Shown: positions 10,191 through 21,136, numbered from the stretch's first letter. The stretch: DNA of 64,000 bases from Paragyromitra xinjiangensis (GCA_038503065.1 JBCAMK010000005.1:62001-126000); one strand, 5' to 3'. The notes: generated by a model from the letters alone, not told the origin. Made by a program: numbers and translations.

Positions 10191-11265
10191 TTAATACTCG
10201 TCTTCTTCAACCTCTGATTGATTGTTCACATCATCATTTACATGAATATAACAAGAATGAAAGTGAGCAGATGCTCGCTTTCCAGTAGCAATTTGACTAA
10301 CTGCCAGTTCCAGAAAATCTCCAAAATTGTCTCCAAATGGGCTTGCAAGCTCTCGATTTCGTTTAATCCATGCTTTTAAATCTGTTGATAGAGTTTTAAG
10401 TTAGTCAATGTCATTTGCATAATTTCAGTGTTTACTTGCCTGCAAATGACTTCTCGATAGGATTGTAGTCAGGTGAATAAGGGGGTAAAAACTCTAGCAA
10501 AACACCCGCTTCTTCACACATGTCTTTCAACTCTTGGTTTCGATGGATTGAGGCGTTATCAAGTACAATTACTGAGCGAGCATGTGGAAATGGATTGCAA
10601 AAAGGAAGAACTTTATGTCGAATAAAGTTGTTGAATAGCTCGGCATTGAATGACCCTTGAACAATCTCCCAAACAATATAACCATCTACTCCATATGCCG
10701 GGAGAATAGACCATCTTTCGGAGCGCTTTATTGGAAGATACTCAACAGGTGTAACACCAATTGGCGCCCACCCATATTTCCGGTCCAGATTCCGCTCGTT
10801 TGCTGCAGACTCATCAACAAAGATGATTTGACTAGCGTCCCATTTTGCAAGTCGTGAAAACCAATGGTTGCGTAAAGCTTGACACCGTTCTGCTGCTCTT
10901 CGTTGAACTAGTTTTTTGGTGTATTTGTTGACGCATAGCCATCGTTTTATTGTGACTTCACTGACAAGAGTACTGAACGTATCCCATATAAACCATACCA
11001 TTTCATCAATGAATTGACTAGGTCTTTGTTGTAAAAACTCACACAATGCATCACTCATAGCATGAGTGATCTTGCGTGGCCGTCCTCGTACAACTAGTCA
11101 GGGTGTTGTGGGTTGTTTCCAGTGTTTCAAGTTACGACGTACTTTGAGTACTGTCTGGTAGCTAACTGCAGGTTTTACCAGTGGACCAACTTGTTTAGCA
11201 GGTGTTTGTGCTTCTAAAAGTGCTTGGATTTGAGAATATTGAAATGGCGTGCATGGGGGTGGCAT
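10191..11265 (-). pseudogene. Tc1/mariner DD34E transposase with one in-frame stop
   Basis: Exons 11265-10440 and 10381-10191 (minus strand) span 339 codons including the terminal stop. The order is an N-terminal helix-turn-helix region, a GRPRK AT-hook-like linker, a second HTH, and an RNase-H-like catalytic core. The triad is visible: Asp in FVDES, Asp in VLDNASIH, and Glu in YNPIE, with 34 residues between the last two (DD34E). The family cuts and pastes DNA at TA sites. One TGA at 11098-11100 interrupts the frame just before the GRPRK linker; CGA-to-TGA is the expected product of a RIP-type C-to-T change. The intron (10382-10439) again appears to use a GC donor (G|gcaagt), because only that donor keeps the downstream KAWIKRN frame. 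The element is probably non-autonomous as it stands, unless read-through occurs. Confidence 0.88.
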
Positions 11266-11323
11266 TTTGACGCGTTCTGAAGCGATAATGTAGGGTTTGG
11301 GTGAGGGTGCGTGGTTAGTTGAA

Positions 11324-11381
11324 TTTGGGAGGTTGCAGCCGTTGCTAACTTGAGAAAACGCAGAATTTTGACCCCCGACAA
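11324..11381 (-). repeat. Right terminal inverted repeat of the Tc1/mariner element
   Basis: Partner of 8166-8223, 56 of 58 positions matching, with TA directly outside at 11382-11383. The transposase start (11265) lies inside it. An open frame running through the repeat to 11532 is therefore fortuitous upstream of the ATG. Confidence 0.93.
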
Positions 11382-11383
11382 TA

Positions 11384-12476
11384 ACATAGGCGCCGCCAAC
11401 GAGCTCCAAGTCGGCGGTTATTATAGTGTTTCTCGTAATCCAACTCTCAAATTTTATCACCAATAAGAGGCTATCCAGCTCTACACCAAGGTAGTCTATT
11501 GGCGGGGCGTTTTGCATCTTTCGCTGTTTCATAGGAAGATATCCTACTATAGAGGTATAACACTCCCACGCTGCAGGCTTGTACTAGGGCCAGACATATG
11601 AAGATGGAACAGGTCTCACACTTTTTGTATGGTGACCTCGCAGAACGGAAAATTCCGGTGTTCCATCTCCACTACCCTGACCCGAGTAACTTCGCTTCGA
11701 TGCACAGTAATCATTGTCCTACACCCCTTTACACTATACCTGGGGAGAGCCGCTGTTATCGGTTGTCTCCGTAGACGAGGCGCAACACCGTTTCGGAGCG
11801 ATCCCTATCGCGACATCTGAAGTTTTGGTGTTGCACCCTAGCTTCCACTTATGTCGGAGACCCCAGCGAATTTTAAGGTTGGTTGTGTTAAGGGTCTCGC
11901 TTGGTAAGAGCGGATGATTTAGGCTCATATTGTAAGACTGTTATGAGGCTCGGGGAAAATAAATTCCATGTCATCCTTGTTATGATCCTGGCTCTTAACT
12001 TCACCTCCTGTTAGGAAGGGTATCGGCAACGGCGGTAGCTCCAAAAAAATATACATGCGTTCTGCCTAGCGGATTGTTGCAAACCAGGTCAGCTCTAAGT
12101 AACCTGTCTCCCGAGCCTCCTCTCAAGGAGTTTCTCGAAGCCCCTTGGCGGCCATAGCGGTAATGTTGCATGCTGGATCGACTACCTTGTGGCTGCAGAT
12201 GTGATCGCTGGTGTTAATTCTCCGAGGGATCGAAAACTTGGACAGCATACAGCATACACGCGTCGGATATCGGAGGAATTAATAAATACCTCTGTTGTCT
12301 CCTCAGGAATCATGTTTCTTCACTCCCAGTCAGTATAGCTTTGAGTTCGTTTCTTCGTTTCTTCGTTTCTTCGCTTCTTTCATCCATTCTTTGCTCACCG
12401 CCGGCCGGTTTCTTTTTTTACCTTCTTTCAGCCATTCATTTTGGCAATTAGTTTATATCCACAGTCTTTTGTAAGG
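11384..12476. other. Intergenic region upstream of secreted-protein gene
   Basis: No supported gene. A short microsatellite-like run of gtttcttc units lies at about 12350-12380, in a CT-rich stretch that may be part of the promoter or leader of the gene starting at 12477. Confidence 0.4.
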
Positions 12477-13826
12477 ATGTATACCAGATTAGCTTTCACG
12501 ATCTACGCTCTAGCGACTGTTGCTCACGCCCGGTATGTTTCTTCAATGGAGTTACTTTTCCCGTATGGTTCTATCCGCTAACATAACGACCCCAGATTTG
12601 GCCAGGAGAACGCTGTCCAGGCGATAATTAATGCTGTCGGTGGTAACAACGGGCAAGCTGCAACTTTGGCTGGTGCTTCTATTGGGACTCTTCTGGCTGG
12701 CGCAAATGCCTGTGCTAAAGTTCGTGAGGAAGATTCCATAATCTTTGACTTAAGGACGAGGCTAATTTCTGGTTGTGTAGCTCTCTCTCGCCGACCAAGT
12801 CGCAGCCTTGACAGGTGCAGGTGCCCTTGACGCTGCTAAAGCATTAGTTCAGGCAGAAAAGAACTTTAACCCATTCGCTGTTTCCATCCCATCTTTTTGT
12901 TCCGATCCTACACTCCCAGCTACTGCTGCATTAAGAGGAATATTGGTTAGTCTTTGATCTCCCTTAGTTTCCTCCCTCCGGATTCCTGCAAAGGTACCTG
13001 GTTCCGGAGCACGGGCATGGATTAACATTAAGGTCCACAGCCATTAGTTGACCCTTCAATCTCCGGGGCCGCGGCCGAGAATGCTGCTAGTGCAGCCTCA
13101 TTGACGACCCCTGTAAATGCGGACGGTTTGAGCATTGCCGATATCGTCAAAGCTCAGGGATCCGTCAGCTTCACTCCTCAATCCAACTCTGGCGCAGCTG
13201 GGGCCGAAGTTTCTGTCGGCGGAGCTGCGGGTACTGCTGCAGTTACTCCGGCCACTCCAACTACTCCGGCCACTCCAACTACTCCAACTACTCCAACTAC
13301 TTCTGCTGTAGCAGCTGTAACTCCAGTCACTACTGTTGCTGATGCAGCTACCACAGCAGCTGCCGTAGCAACAACAGCTGCCGTCGCAACTGGTAGCGAT
13401 ACAACAGCTGCAGCAGCCAGCTCCAATCTCCAGACTTTCACCGGTACCCTCGGTGCAGCGGCCAATCCCATCACATTCAGTGGTGATGCAAAACGCCCCT
13501 TTGAAGTAAACGGAAGCACTTTTGTTCAGTTTGCCGCCGCCGCAGCTAGAACGTGTGATATCCAGTTCAATTCTTGCGCCAATGCTGCAAACGGTGGTCA
13601 AGGCATTGCTTTTGCCGATTGTAATACACAGAAGACTGCTTGTACAGCTGCTCAAACAGCCGCTACAGTTACTTCCTTCAATACTGCAGGTCAGAGCAAC
13701 AGGTTAAAGAAGCGGGAGGAAGCGCAGAAGAGAGCGGAGAAAAGCAAGAGGTTGGCATTGGTGCGTACGATTTTGCGAAAGAGGGCGGAGTTGGTAGTTT
13801 TGGAGGAGCGGCTATTGAAGTACTAG
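12477..13826 (+). CDS. Secreted Ala/Thr-rich protein with C-terminal Cys module
   Basis: Exons 12477-12532, 12596-12719, 12781-12945 and 13041-13826 give about 376 residues. A clear signal peptide opens it (MYTRLAFTIYALATVAHA). A helical Ala/Gly-rich region follows (about 20-130), then a low-complexity stretch of repeated TPATPTTP units likely to be O-glycosylated, then a module with CDIQFNSCANAANGG and a DCNTQKTAC segment. The last module recurs in ascomycete extracellular proteins of unknown function, as far as I recall. The C-terminus is uncertain: the long frame ends in a Lys/Arg-rich helix, but a donor-like gtcaga after FNTAG could switch to another frame containing VGIGAYDFAKEGG and ending at 13840, which is more like a secreted protein. 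Probably cell wall or extracellular. Confidence 0.78.
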
Positions 13827-13840
13827 AAATATTGCGGTAA

Positions 13841-14677
13841 TGATTTAGCAATGAGTGTAGTACGTTCTATGAAAGTTTTAGTATATATAGTCTTGAGAGA
13901 AAGTGGGAATGCATAACGAAAGATCTTTCCTTAACTCTAGTGTGAGTTTCATATGCCTCCGATCTTTTGGACGGTGACAACTGCCATCGTTCCTTGGGGC
14001 TGTATGTTGTATGACCCTCCTAGTCCTTCATGGTTCAATCCAACTCTTAGATGCATCGTTTTCGCTACATATTGCCTTGTTCAAGTTCAGCTAGACCTCC
14101 AAATCTGATAACTATTGTACTGGGAACATATTTGGGGTCCTGGAGATGGTGCGGGGTAGTTAAGGGAGATCAAAGCCGGGAATTTTATGGTGATCACTTC
14201 CGTTTCTCTATCCTAAAAGTGGGAGAGAAGGGGAAAAGATGAAAGGCGATGGGTTTTATTCGTTGCTGGAGCATTACAAGACAGCGGTGGGGTTAGTCTC
14301 GTGCCCAGCCCTAATGTGCAGCTTGCTGCCTTCGCCTCATCATTTTCCTCCCCCAATACTGGCCTATTTCTACACAGGGTGATAATTTATGACTATGAAC
14401 CTTTGTGAGCAGATTTCCCCGCTTTTGCTGAAATACGTATCTCGCTGATAGTCGGTCTTCCTGGATCTTTGAGGCCATCCTCGAGGCAACAGACACCACT
14501 CGCCCTATAGTTCAAGTTATTTCTACTGCCAAAATTATTTTCTGGTATGCACGGGACTCGGGCGGGTCAACCCTGTATAAACTAGATGTACATGTATGTA
14601 TCTGATGCTTGGATTGGGGAAAAACGAAGCATAATATCAAGCCCAGAAACCCTTACACGTACCCACAATTTCCTCCA
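13841..14677. other. Intergenic
   Basis: Contains one copy of a dispersed repeat (14296-14332). No gene supported. The region separates two convergent genes. Confidence 0.4.
14296..14332 (+). repeat. Dispersed repeat copy R1
   Basis: Starts tctcgtgcccagccc and continues gcagcttgctgc, a short palindrome. Related copies lie at 20745-20826, 47085-47130, 55205-55249 and 63519-63562. Confidence 0.55.
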
Positions 14678-15526
14678 TCACAACGAAGCACTACAATTCA
14701 CAACCCATAAACACCGATTCACCCTATACCCTAAACGGTGATACATCCCCACCGCCTCGAAGTTCTCGCAAAAGACAGTCAACCATATCTCTCTCATCCC
14801 ATTCCCTTCCCCAGACTTCAAATTCCCTTTCTCCTTATTAAGGCAACCATTCGCATGCAAAGCGCTTACATGCTCCATCAACGCCTTTGCCAAGCCCCGC
14901 CTTCTCCACTGTGGAAATGTCTCAAGCGACGAAACATACATCCTGTCCCCTTCTTGATCTACAAGGAGGGAAACACATGCTGCTTTCTCCCTGGTTGCTT
15001 TTTCGACAACGGTAAACACTCTTTCTCCGCCAAGAGTGATGATTGATCTATTCTCCGGCATGAAGTTACAGAACCACTCTGGGTCTTCCTCGATATCAAA
15101 GCCATTATCCTGTAAAGCCGCTAGAGCTGGGCTATGGAATTTTGGTAACGAAAGATCGAGATTCTTCGGGGGTGTTTCAAGTCTCATTTCATATAACGTG
15201 TTGAGTGTGATAATTCTCTTTGGATTACTCCGTAGTAGTTCTGTGGCCCAAGAAATGATATTCCTATCGTATGAGTTCACAGTAAGTTCGCCAGAGCCGA
15301 TGGTATCCAGAACCTCGCTCATTTGCTCGGCACATCTCGGGAGAGAATCTCTGGAATCGATGAAGAGCCAGTTGTGCCCAGCGTTGGTATCTTCGCTCTC
15401 AAACACAGTGAAGAAAGTAGCCGAACCTAGCGTGATAGATGTTTTCGGGAAGGTCTTCAGTGGCCCATGAAGTGTGTTTCTAGGCTTTGAGTGAAGGTAA
15501 TGGTAGGCAATCAAATCTGAAGCCAT
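14678..15526 (-). CDS. GNAT-family N-acetyltransferase-like protein, copy 2
   Basis: A single-exon protein of 282 residues, paralogous to 4866-5681 along its whole length. Shared blocks include the MASDL-V/I-A start, E-x-P-E/D-WFC, the GGERV-F/Y-TV strand, and a YRxGYRV-type C-terminal motif. The GNAT acetyl-CoA loop reads RRRGLAKAL, matching R-x-x-G-x-A, so this copy keeps the canonical binding site that copy 1 has changed. The N-terminal ~120 residues are shared by the two copies and are not part of the catalytic domain; they may bind substrate. The pair lies 10 kb apart in inverted orientation with the transposon between them. The substrate is unknown. Confidence 0.88.
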   Translation of the reverse strand: MASDLIAYHYLHSKPRNTLHGPLKTFPKTSITLGSATFFTVFESEDTNAGHNWLFIDSRDSLPRCAEQMSEVLDTIGSGELTVNSYDRNIISWATELLRSNPKRIITLNTLYEMRLETPPKNLDLSLPKFHSPALAALQDNGFDIEEDPEWFCNFMPENRSIITLGGERVFTVVEKATREKAACVSLLVDQEGDRMYVSSLETFPQWRRRGLAKALMEHVSALHANGCLNKEKGNLKSGEGNGMREIWLTVFCENFEAVGMYHRLGYRVNRCLWVVNCSASL

Positions 15527-16322
15527 AGGAGGATTCTCGAGTTTTCAGGTAGCCCTGTTGGTGATGAGACGTTTTTACAAGGATAAGCCCCTGATAAAGC
15601 CTGATCTAAGTCACGTGAGCTTATCACTAAGTAGCAGGTAGAGCAACAACACTTATACAACCTTGTTTCTTTAGAGTATGATAATTTCTTTGGCTGTAAA
15701 GGATGTAGCTGTATGGAGGCTGCAAGATAGGGACTATGTCTTGGTTGGCTGAAGAAGCATAGTGCTGTAGGCAATAGGTATGGCTTGGCGCTATCATGGA
15801 AGGTTGATTAGCCGCCAGTAAACAAATATCAAATTCTTCTGAAATAGTGGAGAATCTATTGACTATAACCTTACCTACATGTACCTTTACTTTTTTAGAC
15901 TGCCTATTATGATTCAGATTCAATCTTGGTTTTTTATTTTCAGAATCATTACCATGCCTATGCTGGCAGTCTCGTTATCAGTTTTCTACTCCAATCCCTT
16001 GTCATAGTGCCTTGCTATCCAAAAATTGGGAATCCTTCCGCAATCTCTCAGGTCACGAAATGCAGTGGCTAAATAGAGCAAGCTAAGAACAGCAGAAAGT
16101 GGCCACAGTGTATCAAGAATCTCACCCGAGCCGAAAGTCAAAGTATCCTTGGGTCGGCGCCCTTTCGGAAGAAATTTACCTAATAGAAAGATACAGGTGG
16201 GGAATTCAATATATGGAGGGGAGTAACAAAAACTACGTCTGGACACTATCCCTAGACGCCGCCTTAAATGTCCGTAAAAGACCTTTGAGTCTAGATGCAG
16301 GGCCCCTCTTGGTAAAAATCTC
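15527..16322. other. Intergenic
   Basis: Overlapping weak frames on the minus strand (15511-15774, 15627-15923, 15986-16246) show no domain signatures. Nothing else seen. Confidence 0.4.
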
Positions 16323-17097
16323 CTAGGTGGTTAAAACAAGTACTGAATTAGATAACCATCTCTCATATGAAGGAATCTCCAGATGATCTTCGAGCGTCTT
16401 GATGTACTCCCGCTGCAGCTTATTGTGCTCTTTTGCCACCTCGAGATCAGCCATGAGTTGCGGTACACCCTCCAGATGAGTCTCAAGCTCAGTGACTTTT
16501 GCTATCTTTCGCATACGAAACGCGTTCTGTGGTAATAGTCGTTAGCATGGCACAAAAATTGCCACGAGTAGTAATTCGCATGACCGCTCCGAGGTAGCCC
16601 TAGGAAGCACAATTGAAGATGATCGCTTGTGAGGGATATCACACCTGACTTTTCCTATTTTGATCTCTTTTGGCTTGAATTCGAGCATCCGCCAATATTA
16701 GGCGCTTACCAACTCTAGGGTGGCCTCCTAAACTTTTAGCAGCTGTAGAAACTGGGTTTTCCAGGCCCACGAACTTCAGATGTAATGCAGAAGGAGTAGA
16801 TGAAGCTCCTCGATATGTTGCATGGGGCGCGAGTTCTGCTGCATCAGCGGGGGCGAGAAATTTATTAGGAGCGAGAGTAGGGGAGAGTTGATCCATGTCA
16901 TAATTTCTCGGCACATTGACTAATGGTGAGAGGGGCGATTGATAATTGGATTCGTTTGCGGTGGCCATGAGCGCGTCCCTATGCACCCCTCCGGAGCAGT
17001 CCTCGTGATAAAGGAATGGATTCGTACCGCACACGGTGTTGCCCTCGTTGGTTTCGTCAGCTGGGTCCATTATTGGGTCAAGTGATGTCCACAACAT
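16323..17097 (-). CDS. bZIP transcription factor
   Basis: Exons 17097-16645 and 16526-16323 (minus strand) encode 218 residues. The intron (16527-16644) splits the DNA-binding basic region exactly between Q and N of NRKSQ|NAFRMRK; joined, it restores the N-x7-R bZIP signature. A leucine-zipper-like helix follows (VTELETHLE, then LMADLEV and LQREYIKTLEDHL). The N-terminal half is Ser/Pro/Asn-rich and probably regulatory. bZIP proteins dimerise and bind short palindromic promoter sites; AP-1/Yap-like stress factors are the nearest type by basic-region shape, but the target class is not settled. The start is the first ATG of the frame. A 118-nt intron is long for this window. The gene may share an upstream region with the weak plus-strand frame at 17394. 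Confidence 0.85.
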
Positions 17098-17393
17098 GAC
17101 AGAGGAGGGTGAACTAGCCTAGAGAGATGGAAGCCTGGCTGGGACAAGGTTGCGAGAAGAGTGAAATCTTCAGAAGCAGTATCGTCGAATCGGCTGCCGA
17201 CCTCAAGGAAAATAAATACCCCACAAGAACAAACAACCACCACCCTGTATTTAATAGCGCAGCATATTATCAAGGAGCCTCTCGATCTTTCTTCATCTAC
17301 CATCCCCGACGGCACGGCTAGGACTACCTCCATTACCCAGCTGCGGTACTCCAGCATCGACGATTTCTCCGCCACCGCTAGACGACACAGAAT

Positions 17394-17699
17394 ATGGGCT
17401 TATTTTTTGGCTTAACTACATGGATGATAGTCATCGGAGTTACGATACTCGTATCCGCCGACCCAACTGTGATGAAGGGCCCTTTTGATGACGGAATGTT
17501 AAACCCTCCAGCAGCCAGCCCAGTCATACTTCGTGTACTGCCCATCCGTACGTTTTCACAACAAGACTTTGCAGCAATTCGCATTGGTGGACTGAGCAGT
17601 GCCCACGGTAATCCAAGTACCACACACATATCTCTTCAGGAAATTAACGAAGCACAGAACACCTCGGAGCATGCAACACAGCAACAGACAGTACCATAG
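17394..17699 (+). CDS. Possible small membrane-anchored protein
   Basis: A 101-residue frame beginning with a hydrophobic segment (MGLFFGLTTWMIVIGVTILV) that could be a signal anchor, followed by a polar tail. No family recognised, no intron needed. It lies divergently from the bZIP gene with about 300 bp between starts. It could be a chance frame. Confidence 0.3.
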   Translation: MGLFFGLTTWMIVIGVTILVSADPTVMKGPFDDGMLNPPAASPVILRVLPIRTFSQQDFAAIRIGGLSSAHGNPSTTHISLQEINEAQNTSEHATQQQTVP

Positions 17700-17712
17700 G
17701 GACGAAACCTAA

Positions 17713-18430
17713 CTACGCTAACAGCAGCTCTGGTTGGGTACTTCTCGCTATCATAAGATCAAACTTCATGCTTTTTCTAGCTAGGATGTGGAGACTTTTC
17801 TCATCTTCATTGCTGAACGATCGATCTGATCTTTGCGTTACTAAGATGCGATCTGTTACTTCTGGAGTGGACATAGGGCAGCAGCCAGAACCATCCAGGT
17901 GGATTGAATTACTCCGTTCTCTGATGTCTTCAACACAAAACCTCCAATCAATCAATGGGTCGTTTGCTATTAAAGACGTCAAAGATGTCGAAGTAATTAC
18001 GACACTATCAGCAATCACGGTGCACATATGGAAAATCTTTATATCAATTATCTCGGTGCTGGTTCCTGAGGCTAGCAGCACAAAAATTAGACTAAGAATC
18101 TCTGATAAGCCTAGCCAGCTAACAGAAAATTTACTGGATGTAGGAAGCTTTTCACTCTTGGAGGGGCTGACAGTTGCGTCCATTGGGATTGTAAGTTGTG
18201 CGGGTTTTTTGCGGTGGGGGAACAGTAACGAGTCGGGTTACGCTATAGGCGCAACCTTCCTTCGAAAGCTCCAAGAAGATTGGTTCATGACAATGATCTG
18301 GAAACGGAACGGCCCAGGTAATCCTCATTGCTTTTGGTGCAAAACAATCCAGGGATGGTTCATTCGGAAACTATTATTTGCTTGGCTTGCGGTCAAGGAG
18401 TTCTGTGCGGGCATAGCAAATAGGCGATAG
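17713..18430. other. Ambiguous locus with long frames on both strands
   Basis: The plus frame 17768-18430 (220 aa) and the minus frame 17713-18183 (156 aa) overlap and cannot both be ordinary genes. The minus frame has a plausible start (MDATVSPSKSEKLP) and a hydrophobic segment; the plus frame has hydrophobic stretches around IWKIFISIISVLV. Neither shows a recognised family. This may be a degraded gene. Confidence 0.3.
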
Positions 18431-19324
18431 ATATATTCAATAGCGAGAGTTGGGTTACGCGTACTCTTCCGCTTTTCGATACAGTCATTGTAATTGAGTG
18501 GCTTAGACATGAGATCCCGGTAGAGGGTTAATTCTGTGGTTCAAAGGATCGATACCGATGATGCCCATAAATTGATCGGGCCTGGGCTTCAACACTGTGT
18601 TGAACTGAAGCCAGCTGTCAGAGTGCTGAGTAATGTATCTGCTCGATATGCACCTGGATACTCCTAGCTCAATAGTAGCCCTTAACACCGCCTAATAAGA
18701 GATTTATAGCACATTGATTGACTGATTGACTGATTGACTGATTGATTCATCAAGTACATCCAGCCGCCTAGGCTATGGTACTATTGGACTTAGTACTAGG
18801 TACACTTGCCAGGAAGATGTACAGTAAAGTAAGTCTATGACTCCTACCCAAGCCCTTAACACCACACACAAAATAACAAATACATGTAACTAACGCACCG
18901 AGATTCCGCTACTGTTGTACACAATATCAAGATCCTGCGGAGCCTCTCATCTAAGCTTCCCGATACCTCGTTTCTTTATTACCCTCTGAATCAGCACTCT
19001 CGAAGTGCATGGTCCACATCTTCCGCCACTTCGCCGCATTTGATTCATGATATATCACTCGATTCCTTAAATCACAAGTGTCAAGCAAGAATGAAACAAA
19101 ACGTTTTTAAAGAGAGGGTCTTAGAATTACATGCACTTCTGAAAATGGGCTTTCACCAATAGTATCGCGAGTCCAGAAATAGTACCTAACCAGCACTAAG
19201 AGATTACATTCTATCACCTGCCTCACTGCCTCATCAACCCATCAACCATCCCCATTCTACTCCTCTATCCTTTAAGACAGCACTACTTCCTCAGAAAAGT
19301 TTAAACTTCCCCCCCAATTCCAAA
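18431..19324. other. Intergenic with short tandem repeat
   Basis: Near 18713-18747 the 8-mer gattgact/gattgatt repeats about four times. The last ~150 bp before 19325 are CT-rich, as expected for a fungal promoter. No gene seen. Confidence 0.4.
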
Positions 19325-20128
19325 ATGTACCGTAAACTCCAGAAAAACAGTACTCCTTATCCCACCCGAAAGGTCTCCCGAGGAAGACCAACAGCAACAT
19401 CTACTCTCTCCGAAGTTGCAAGAATCTCGTTCCAGAACCGCCAAAAAGCAGCCGAACTTGCGAGAGCTACCCCAACCCCAAAGATCAACGAAATTATACC
19501 CGAGAGTCCCAGCCCCGGAGGCAGGCCCGAGACCACCGTACAATTCTCCGGTCCAGACTCAACTATCGATCAGATTGCTCTCACTAGTGCGCTTCGTCTC
19601 CAGATTATCCAACGCGAGAGGGCCAAGCGGGATATCATGCTCTTACGTGAAATGAGGGAAAAGGCTATGGCAGATCCGATCGGTTTTATGCAGCATTTCG
19701 TCAAGTCTCCGGCTACTCATTCGCGGGAATCGAATATTGTAGACTTCGCTGCAGTATCATCTACCAGCATGATGGATAGAGGTATCCAAGGGTTATCTAG
19801 CCACGCAACTTCTAGAAATGCGAAAGACTATAACTCTAATATCGATGATGATCCAGATGGTGAATATGAGGAGGAGTTTCCCTTCGAAGATACCCCAGCC
19901 GCGATCCCAGTTACTGCCGAGAATTCTATCACTACGGGAGGCTCAAAGTTTGGAGAACAAGCGATCCCAGAAGCACAGAGCATCTACCCCTGTCCAAATA
20001 TCAACTGGGCAAAGTATCGAGTTCTCGAAGCTCCTCTAGACGAGATCTATAGCACTGAGAGGCAATCGGATCTTCGTTGGGCAAGTCACATGCGGATTTT
20101 TGACATCGATAGGGAGCATGAGCCTTAG
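19325..20128 (+). CDS. Conserved-looking hypothetical protein
   Basis: A single-exon protein of 267 residues. The basic N-terminus (MYRKLQKNSTPYPTRKVSRG) is followed by a helical, possibly coiled-coil stretch (about 85-120, LRLQIIQRERAKRDIMLLRE), an acidic region with DDDPDGEYEEEFPFED, and a C-terminal segment ending near RWASHMRIFDIDREHEP. No transmembrane helix or signal peptide. I do not recognise the family. A CT-rich leader and a clean stop followed by AT-rich DNA support a real gene. Possibly nuclear or cytosolic; no function proposed. Confidence 0.65.
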   Translation: MYRKLQKNSTPYPTRKVSRGRPTATSTLSEVARISFQNRQKAAELARATPTPKINEIIPESPSPGGRPETTVQFSGPDSTIDQIALTSALRLQIIQRERAKRDIMLLREMREKAMADPIGFMQHFVKSPATHSRESNIVDFAAVSSTSMMDRGIQGLSSHATSRNAKDYNSNIDDDPDGEYEEEFPFEDTPAAIPVTAENSITTGGSKFGEQAIPEAQSIYPCPNINWAKYRVLEAPLDEIYSTERQSDLRWASHMRIFDIDREHEP

Positions 20129-20744
20129 ATCGTGATATACCGGATGCGGAGAAGCAGCTAGTTGGCTAGAGGGAATTGGGAATCATTGTTAATTTCGATT
20201 ATCAAATTTTGTATGGGCGGGAATGCGTTTCTATTTTGTTCTATGCTTTGCTATGTGTTAGGTATTGCATTTAAAGTTCTAGGAAATTTTTTACTGAATC
20301 AGTACCTTGTTATCTCAAGAATATGAGGAAATAGCTATCTGCATGAACAGTAATGAAGATACAGAAACGTTAATTTCCTAGCTATCCTCTGCCACTATGA
20401 GAATTAGCTCGTCTCATCGCGACAATAACAAACAACCAAGTATCTTACACCAAGCCCAACGTGAACGTATCCTTGCGTAGGAGCCACACAAATATACTCA
20501 CCTTAACCCTCTAATGCGGACTGAAAACCTTCCGTCTAGGGTCATAACTTGAAGACTTCCTTCTTTCATGCCAATTACCTTTTCGATTTTCGAACTCTCT
20601 CGGGCCCCAAACATCCGAAGCTATACAGAACCCTGAACCAAGAGTTTCGGTAGAGGAGGATGTTCAACGCCTTCTGGGAGAAGTTGCTACAACGAGATCC
20701 CTAGTACCCGAAGGCAAGAGTATTCATAGAGCCTCAGTAAACTA

Positions 20745-20826
20745 GGCTCGTTCCCATCCCCTACCGCCTATGACTGCTGCCTACGGTGCGTAGCAACCTT
20801 CGGTAGTATGGGGCTGGGCACGAGAT
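20745..20826 (-). repeat. Dispersed repeat copy R2
   Basis: Reads aggctcgttcccatcccct, then accttcggtagtatgggg, then ctgggcacgaga on the plus strand. R3 (47085-47130) shares all three blocks in the same order, and R1, R4 and R5 share the ctcgtgcccagcccc end. Confidence 0.6.
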
Positions 20827-21136
20827 TATCAGTCACCTTCATAGAACACATAAAACGGCTGAGAACTCAAAACAGTGGCCGAGGGTTTTTGGAGTGTCAC
20901 CCACATCCAATCATGAAACTTTCCCTGTTCGTCCGCCGACTAACAGGCAATGGTTGCCAGAGCAATTGCCAACAAGCAGCATATTACATACCCCGGAGGG
21001 AAAGCCCAACTCTCCGCTTATTGGCCAGATTTAAGCAACCTATTAAAAGGCTATTACACCTGCCACCACCTACAAGTGTTTGGGCACTTAGTGGTTGTTG
21101 CTGCGCCAACCATACGCTCCAATTACCCTGCTCAAG

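Larger units (their letters stand above)
8166..11381. mobile_element. Complete Tc1/mariner-type transposon with extra genes
   Basis: The 58-bp terminal inverted repeats at 8166-8223 and 11324-11381 differ at only two positions. Each end is flanked directly by TA (8164-8165 and 11382-11383), the target duplication of the Tc1/mariner superfamily. The 3216-bp interior holds a DD34E transposase on the minus strand (10191-11265) and two plus-strand genes (8260-8722 and 9006-10154). Most elements of this superfamily are 1.3-2.4 kb and carry only a transposase, so the two additional genes are unusual. High similarity of the ends suggests recent movement, although the transposase now has one internal stop. 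Confidence 0.92.

Noticed and set aside
11266..11532. N-terminal extension of the transposase frame
   Set aside because: It runs through the terminal inverted repeat and out of the element, so it cannot be part of the mobile gene.
13098..13655. Cys/Ser-rich and Val/Ala-rich minus-strand frames
   Set aside because: Translation of the antisense strand of a repetitive Ala/Thr-coding region.
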